Shown here piece after piece: positions 38,018-41,261 of a stretch of DNA of 41,261 nucleotides (position 1 is the stretch's first letter; every line of letters starts with the position of its first letter). The stretch is from a virus, in IMG/VR virus record IMGVR_UViG_3300035684_000077, positions 1 to 41,261 of that record; one strand, written 5' to 3'. A model generated the notes under the pieces. It did no database searches, was not told where the DNA came from, and was given only the letters and a program-made list of their open reading frames with translations. Both the position numbers and the translations under genes were made by a program.

Positions 38018-39450
38018 GCCGTCGTCCCATGGCGGTCGACGATGATCTGCTCGATGTCGGACAGCTCGTAGCCCTCCTCGACGAGGAAGCGGAACCACCG
38101 GACGGCATCGCGCCCGCGGTGGTCCTGCCAGCGCCAGGCGTCGCGGGTGATGCGGCCCTCGAGGGCGGCAGCGACGTGGGCGAGCAGCTGCAGGGGCAGT
38201 CGGGCGTCAGGCACTCGGGCGCCGCTGGTGAGCGTGTCCTCCTCGCCGGAGAGTCGCCAGGAGGGCCGGGACAGGCCGAGCTCGGCGGCCGCGTCGTCGA
38301 CGTCCTGGGAGCCGTTGCCACCGAACCAGTCGGCGAGTGCGCTGCGGTCGGTGGCCAGCGTCTCGACGGCGAAGCGCAGCACGCCGGCGGGCGCCTTCCG
38401 CCGGGCCAGCAGCTCGCAGATCCAGGCGCGGCGGGTGCTGTTCGCGGCCGTCATGGCCCGGTTGTTCTCGATGACCTGGCGGCGCTCGGCGCGCTGCCGC
38501 TCGAGCTCCTCGTCGGACATGGCCGCGCCCTTGCCGGGCCAGGAGCGCGCCCAGCGGTAGACGTGCCCGTGGCCGGCCGGGTCGGTGCACACCTCGACGT
38601 GGTGGACGTCGCCGTTCCAGCTGTCCTGCAGCACGACGGCGGCGCCCGGGCAGTCAGCGTGCTGCTCGGCGTCGAGGACCTCGCCGCCCTGGAGCAGATC
38701 GTGCACACGGAGTGCGTCGCCGTACTCGAGCAGCACGGTGCGGCCGGCCCGCTCGAGCTCGGCCTGCCGCTCGGCCAGGCGCTGCGCCGTCGCCCGCTCT
38801 TGCTCGGCGCGGGTGACGGCGTGCGCGAAGCGGCCCGGGCCCTCCCCCGCCGCGGCGACCAGCTCGCCGACGACCTCGGGGGCGTTCGCGTAGTCGGCGA
38901 CGACGGCGACCTGGTCCAGCGTCAGCCCGGCGCCGGTCACCGCGGCGGCCACCGCCGGGGACAGCCGGGCGGCGCCGGCGGCGGTGGCCACCCGACGGCG
39001 GTCCAGCCCGGTGCGGGCGGCGATGCCGTCGACGTCGACGCCGAGGTCGAGCATCATCTGCACGCCGCGGGCCTCCTCCACCGGCGTGAGCCCTTGCCGG
39101 TGCAGGTTCTCGGCGAGCATCGCGCCCACGTGCTCGGCCAGGCCCGCGTCGTCGGCGGCGATGAGGTCCGGGCGGAGGATGCACGGCACCAGCGGCGTGC
39201 CGGCGGCGATCGCGGCCGCGGTGCGGCGGTGCCCGGCGAGCAGCTGGTGGCCGCCGTCGGGCAGCGGCACCACGATCAGCGGCTCGAGCACGCCCTGCGC
39301 GGCGATCGACGCGGTCAGCCCGGTCAGGTCACCGAGGTCGACGTGCAGGTTGCGCGGGTGCACGGACAGCGTCCGGGGGTCTAGCAGGACGACGTCGACC
39401 TCGTGCGGCTCGGTGATCACGGGCACGAGGGTGACGGGCACCGCTGTCAC
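38014..39450 (-). CDS. ParB-like protein
   Basis: 478 residues from GTG 39450. ParB N-terminal domain at about 25-115 with LIVVPLPDGGHQLLAGHRRTAAA and the box II-like AENLHRQGLTPVEEA; then a HTH (VDVDGIAARTGLDRRRVATAA). The long C-terminal part (about 210-470) is helical without known domain. Phage ParB-like proteins may act in plasmid-like partition, in regulation or as nucleases; no ParA gene is in the window, so partition seems unlikely. Confidence 0.85.
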   Translation of the reverse strand: MTAVPVTLVPVITEPHEVDVVLLDPRTLSVHPRNLHVDLGDLTGLTASIAAQGVLEPLIVVPLPDGGHQLLAGHRRTAAAIAAGTPLVPCILRPDLIAADDAGLAEHVGAMLAENLHRQGLTPVEEARGVQMMLDLGVDVDGIAARTGLDRRRVATAAGAARLSPAVAAAVTGAGLTLDQVAVVADYANAPEVVGELVAAAGEGPGRFAHAVTRAEQERATAQRLAERQAELERAGRTVLLEYGDALRVHDLLQGGEVLDAEQHADCPGAAVVLQDSWNGDVHHVEVCTDPAGHGHVYRWARSWPGKGAAMSDEELERQRAERRQVIENNRAMTAANSTRRAWICELLARRKAPAGVLRFAVETLATDRSALADWFGGNGSQDVDDAAAELGLSRPSWRLSGEEDTLTSGARVPDARLPLQLLAHVAAALEGRITRDAWRWQDHRGRDAVRWFRFLVEEGYELSDIEQIIVDRHGTTA

Positions 39451-39731
39451 GACGCGATCACCGGAGCCTGACCGGGAGCCGGCAGGCAGGGAGTCGGCCG
39501 GCCGCGGTGGGCGTGGCCTGGGCCCAGGATGCAGGAGAACCAGGACCGGTCGGCACCGGGGTGCGGCGTCACCACGCTGCAGGTCGACCGAGTCGGCCAG
39601 GACGCCGCCCGCGACGGCCGGCCGGCGGCGTGCCGGCCGGCACCGAGGCGGGCGGTGGTGCCGGCGGCCGGCGCGGGCACCTCAGCACCGGCCGCCGGGG
39701 ACGGGCGCCGGCCGAGGACGGCGGGGGTCAC
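39447..39731 (-). CDS. Hypothetical protein before the ParB-like gene
   Basis: 94 residues from GTG 39731, overlapping the leader stop and the ParB start by GTGA. Proline/alanine-rich N-terminal half; end with CSVVTPHPGADRSWFSCILG and a histidine pair, perhaps a zinc site. No domain seen. Confidence 0.6.
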   Translation of the reverse strand: MTPAVLGRRPSPAAGAEVPAPAAGTTARLGAGRHAAGRPSRAASWPTRSTCSVVTPHPGADRSWFSCILGPGHAHRGRPTPCLPAPGQAPVIAS

Positions 39732-39772
39732 CGGGTCACCGCCGCGGCGTACTGGCTGGTCGGGTCGGACAT
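39728..39772 (-). CDS. 14-residue leader peptide
   Basis: ATG 39772 has the best ribosome site of the operon (AGGAGG, 7 bases). The peptide MSDPTSQYAAAVTR ends at a TGA that overlaps the next GTG. It is the first ORF of the long leftward operon and may start translation of what follows. Confidence 0.5.
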   Translation of the reverse strand: MSDPTSQYAAAVTR

Positions 39773-39791
39773 GGGATCCTCCTGGTGGTCG

Positions 39792-39832
39792 GCGCTGCCC
39801 GTTGGGCTCCCGCCACAGGAGGCGGGCAGCGC
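39792..39832 (-). promoter_or_regulatory. 5' leader hairpins before the leftward operon
   Basis: GCGCTGCCCG (39792-39801) pairs with CGGGCAGCGC (39823-39832). An inner alternative, CCCGCC/GGCGGG, would exclude the outer one. They lie 20-60 bases upstream of the leader start. Confidence 0.5.
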
Positions 39833-39955
39833 TGGTCGCATTACGGACTGCTGGAAATGGCGACGCTCAGCCGGCTGGTCGCCCGACGTGCGCATTCGAC
39901 CGCGCAGCGTGCTGACCTGCGGGTATGCGAAAGTGCATCGGCTCCCCCTTACCGA

Positions 39956-39977
39956 TGTACGGACGGTGTACGTACGG
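39956..39977. promoter_or_regulatory. Tandem 11-bp repeats, probable operator
   Basis: TGTACGGACGG (39956-39966) directly followed by TGTACGTACGG (39967-39977), in the A/T-richer interval between the leftward operon and the next genes. The interval 39833-40018 shows no convincing gene and is probably the main early promoter region. Confidence 0.5.
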
Positions 39978-40018
39978 CGCCGCCGGTCAGGGCCTCGTGT
40001 CGAGGCCCGTCCTCAGCG

Positions 40019-40648
40019 CTACGGGCGGCCCCGGAGGCGGGGCAGCCGCCAACGCCCCCGGGGCCGCGCACCGCCGGCGCCGCGCCCCGCCGAGGACGAC
40101 GGCGGATGGGCGTCGGCGGGCGCCCCTACGGTCGACGCGAGCGGCCCGGTGTTCTCAGCACCAGGAGCTCCGACCGCAGAGGACGACTCATGGACATGCA
40201 CTACGCCGGCGAGCGCTTCCCGCTGCACAGCAGCGTCCAGCTCGCCGACCTCGAAGGTCTCGCTCGACGGCCGAAGCCCCAGGTCGTCACGATCCGCCTG
40301 GAGGGCGTCGACGCCTACGGCCGCTTCCTGCTCGGCGGGAACGTCCCCGTCGCGTTCCTGGGACTCGGCGGCAACGACCTGCCCCAGCCGCGAGAGTCGC
40401 AGATGCAGGTCTTCTGACCGCCCCTCGAGCAACCTGATCGGTGCGAGGACCTCGTCGAGCTCGCGCGCCGAGAGCAGGACGTCGGCGAGGGCCTCACGGG
40501 TGAGCTGGTTGCACCGCTGCTGGTAGTGCTGCCGGTCGACGATCCCGGCCGCAGTGCTCACCGACTCCGCCAGCCGCTGCAGGTGCTCGTGCACCAGCCA
40601 GCGCGACACCGTCGGCGCGCCCGCCGGACGTGTCTCCACCGCGGTCAC
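40019..40648 (-). CDS. Helical phage protein in immunity region (C-terminus uncertain)
   Basis: 209 residues from GTG 40648, overlapping the HTH gene stop by GTGA. The first about 90 residues are a good helical protein (WLVHEHLQRLAESVSTAAGIVDRQ, LTREALADVLLSARELDEVLAPIRLLE). The last 60 are low-complexity and overlap a terminator (40025-40067), and the middle is antisense to the plus-strand gene 40190-40417. The start is well supported; the true length is not. Confidence 0.55.
   Translation of the reverse strand: MTAVETRPAGAPTVSRWLVHEHLQRLAESVSTAAGIVDRQHYQQRCNQLTREALADVLLSARELDEVLAPIRLLEGRSEDLHLRLSRLGQVVAAESQERDGDVPAEQEAAVGVDALQADRDDLGLRPSSETFEVGELDAAVQREALAGVVHVHESSSAVGAPGAENTGPLASTVGAPADAHPPSSSAGRGAGGARPRGRWRLPRLRGRP
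40025..40067 (-). terminator. Terminator of the leftward immunity unit
   Basis: GCGGCCCCGG (40025-40034) and CCGGGGCCGC (40058-40067) form a 10-bp stem with a 23-base loop, at the end of the 40019-40648 frame. Confidence 0.55.
40190..40417 (+). CDS. 75-residue protein, antisense to the neighbour
   Basis: From ATG 40190 with GAGGACG upstream; nearly every third base is G or C, the mark of coding in this genome. Beta-rich: PQVVTIRLEGVDAYGRFLLG, GNVPVAFLGLGG. No family recognised. It lies wholly opposite the 40019-40648 frame. Confidence 0.65.
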   Translation: MDMHYAGERFPLHSSVQLADLEGLARRPKPQVVTIRLEGVDAYGRFLLGGNVPVAFLGLGGNDLPQPRESQMQVF

Positions 40649-40839
40649 GCCGCACCGGCCTCGTCGGCGGTGGCGCGGCGCTCGAGGTCCTCGCGCACCC
40701 GCTCGACCTCGGCCCGGTCGAACAGCAGGGGGCCCTTGTAGCCAGGCACGCGGGTGGCCGGCAGGCGGCCGGTGTCCACCATCCGGTGCACGGTGCGCAC
40801 CGACTTGCCCAGCCGACGCGCCACCTGGACGGTGGTCAT
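40645..40839 (-). CDS. Excisionase-like helix-turn-helix protein
   Basis: 64 residues from ATG 40839 (GGTGA upstream); GTG 40860 would add 7 residues. HTH_17/MerR pattern MTTVQVARRLGKSVRTVHRMVDTG and GRLPATRVPG, followed by LFDRAEVERVREDLE. This is the usual form of phage excisionases and of small Cro-like regulators in actinophages. It diverges from the repressor gene across shared operators. Recombination directionality factor or Cro are both possible. Confidence 0.8.
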   Translation of the reverse strand: MTTVQVARRLGKSVRTVHRMVDTGRLPATRVPGYKGPLLFDRAEVERVREDLERRATADEAGAA

Positions 40840-40862
40840 CGGTTCACCCGTTCTGGTCACAC

Positions 40863-40949
40863 GACCAAGCTAGGTCGGATGTCTGAGAGTGCGCAAGCAG
40901 GCGCGCGGCGCGCCGTTTGCCTAGCTAGGACACATGACCTAGCTTGGTC
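40863..40949. promoter_or_regulatory. Divergent operators between excisionase-like gene and repressor
   Basis: GACCAAGCTAGGTC (40863-40876) and its exact inverse GACCTAGCTTGGTC (40936-40949) flank the intergenic region; CCTAGCTAGG (40919-40928) lies between, and a partial copy GACCAAGCTGG follows inside the repressor gene near 40970. The second site overlaps the repressor's start region, implying autoregulation. Confidence 0.75.
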
Positions 40950-40952
40950 GCC

Positions 40953-41261
40953 GTGGACGTCAAGCAGCGACCAAGCTGGCAGGGGGGCGTCGTCCCCGAA
41001 TGGACGCTCGGCGATCGGCTGCGCAAGGCGCGCCTGCACGCCGGGCTCGAGCAAGCGGAGCTGGCGACCGAGCTCGGCATCGCGCGCAACAGCGTGGCCA
41101 GCTACGAGAACCAGCGGACGGCGCCGCGGCGGCCGGTGCTGCTGGCGTGGGCCATGCGGACCGGGGTGTCCCTCGACTGGTTGGTCGGGGACACCCCGTC
41201 GCGCCCCGATGGTGACGCTGGGTGGGCCTCCAGGGGATCGAACCCTGAACCCGCGGATTAA
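40953..41261 (+). CDS. XRE-type repressor whose end lies in the attachment site
   Basis: 102 residues in the prophage from GTG 40953 (TTG 40944 is an alternative; no ribosome site, perhaps leaderless). HTH at about 20-62: LGDRLRKARLHAGLEQAELATELGIARNSVASYENQ in pieces, then AWAMRTGVSLDWLVG. The last 15 codons are the tRNA-like att sequence (ending GSNPEPAD), and TAA 41259-41261 is created by the junction with bacterial DNA. Joined to the left prophage end through the common core, the frame runs on for 38 codons, to a TGA at 2700-2702 that overlaps the next phage gene, giving about 140 residues ending TRTAAA. This matches repressors that are shortened, and so stabilised, by integration. Confidence 0.85.
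   Translation: MDVKQRPSWQGGVVPEWTLGDRLRKARLHAGLEQAELATELGIARNSVASYENQRTAPRRPVLLAWAMRTGVSLDWLVGDTPSRPDGDAGWASRGSNPEPAD
41221..41261 (-). tRNA. 3' part of a tRNA gene (Lys or Asn) = attR, cut by window end
   Basis: On the minus strand: TTAA of the anticodon loop, TCCGC, variable loop GGGTT, T-arm CAGGG TTCGATC CCCTG, acceptor GAGGCCC, A, CC. T35 and T36 fix the anticodon as NTT, so lysine (TTT/CTT) or asparagine (GTT); the GGGTT variable loop and GGGCC-type acceptor favour lysine. The 5' half is outside the window. The part within the window comes from the phage and would rebuild the tRNA. Confidence 0.75.

Larger units (their letters stand above)
2588..41260. mobile_element. Complete HK97-type siphoviral prophage
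   Basis: About 38.7 kb between two tRNA-derived direct repeats. It carries integrase, repressor, an excisionase-like gene, replication, packaging, capsid, tail and lysis modules in continuous, overlapping operons without obvious inactivating mutations in the core genes. Nearly all replication and virion genes are read leftward, from 39772 to 11667. The integrase operon is read rightward at the left end. The intact tRNA would lie at the right end, with its 5' half beyond the window. Confidence 0.93.

Noticed and set aside
38014-39450. A plasmid-type partition system
   Set aside because: The ParB-like gene has no ParA partner and no parS-like palindromes beside it, and att sites and integrase show an integrated phage.
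39925-40180. Plus-strand frames upstream of the 75-residue gene
   Set aside because: Low-complexity, cross the terminator and operator repeats, and lack ribosome sites.
1-41261. CRISPR arrays, rRNA genes or insertion sequences
   Set aside because: No regularly spaced repeat arrays, no rRNA-like stretches, and no transposase motifs were seen; the only recombinases are the two tyrosine integrases.

Overview
The window is high-GC DNA. Strong third-position G/C bias, frequent GTG starts and dense 4-base stop/start overlaps point to an actinomycete host, perhaps near the Geodermatophilaceae or Frankineae; the taxonomic guess is weak. It holds almost exactly one prophage of HK97-like, siphoviral type, at about 2588-41260. 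The prophage is bounded by two copies of a tRNA 3' end (2549-2587 and 41221-41261) that share the 13-base core AACCCGCGGATTA. Left of it lie the end of a second integrated element or island: a lower-GC membrane-protein gene (1-603), a repeat-rich non-coding stretch, and a second tyrosine integrase (1255-2436) pointing at the same tRNA fragment. Two elements therefore appear to sit in tandem at one tRNA gene.

Layout of the prophage, left to right. 2702-5157 (+): five overlapping genes ending in the phage tyrosine integrase. 5329-7442 (-): a tightly overlapped operon of micro-genes headed by a Cro/CI-type regulator and two 18-bp repeat operators. 7597-11432: an accessory island of short, separately terminated units, holding a membrane-anchored protein, mini-genes, a possible HEPN-type protein with a partner, and a Fic-domain protein. 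11667-14622 (-): lysis cassette with an amidase, two papain-type peptidases and membrane proteins. 14638-23655 (-): tail genes including an SGNH-hydrolase tail protein, tape measure and gpG/gpGT chaperones with a -1 frameshift. 23661-31315 (-): major tail protein, connectors, capsid, protease, portal, terminase and HNH. 31329-39772 (-): early genes, including a SNase-type nuclease, a helix-turn-helix replication protein containing a probable origin, zinc-ribbon proteins and a ParB-like protein. 40019-41261: the immunity region, where an excisionase-like gene and an XRE-type repressor diverge across palindromic operators.

The most interesting feature is the right end. The repressor gene (start 40953) runs into the attachment site, and its stop codon TAA is made by the attR junction. 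If the phage circularises through the shared core, the same frame would continue 38 codons into the left end and stop at 2700-2702. That stop overlaps the start of the first gene of the integrase operon, and the extended protein would end in -AAA, like a protease tag. This is the arrangement of integration-dependent immunity known from some mycobacteriophages: a long, unstable repressor in the viral form and a short, stable one in the prophage. Here the integrase lies downstream of the repressor in the same transcription unit. This reconstruction is inferred from the two att junctions.

Other notable structure includes four copies of a TTCYGMCCGGTCGR element in gaps of the leftward operon, an origin-like cluster with a DnaA box inside the replication gene, and a family of terminators sharing an upstream GAAGAGC-type flank.
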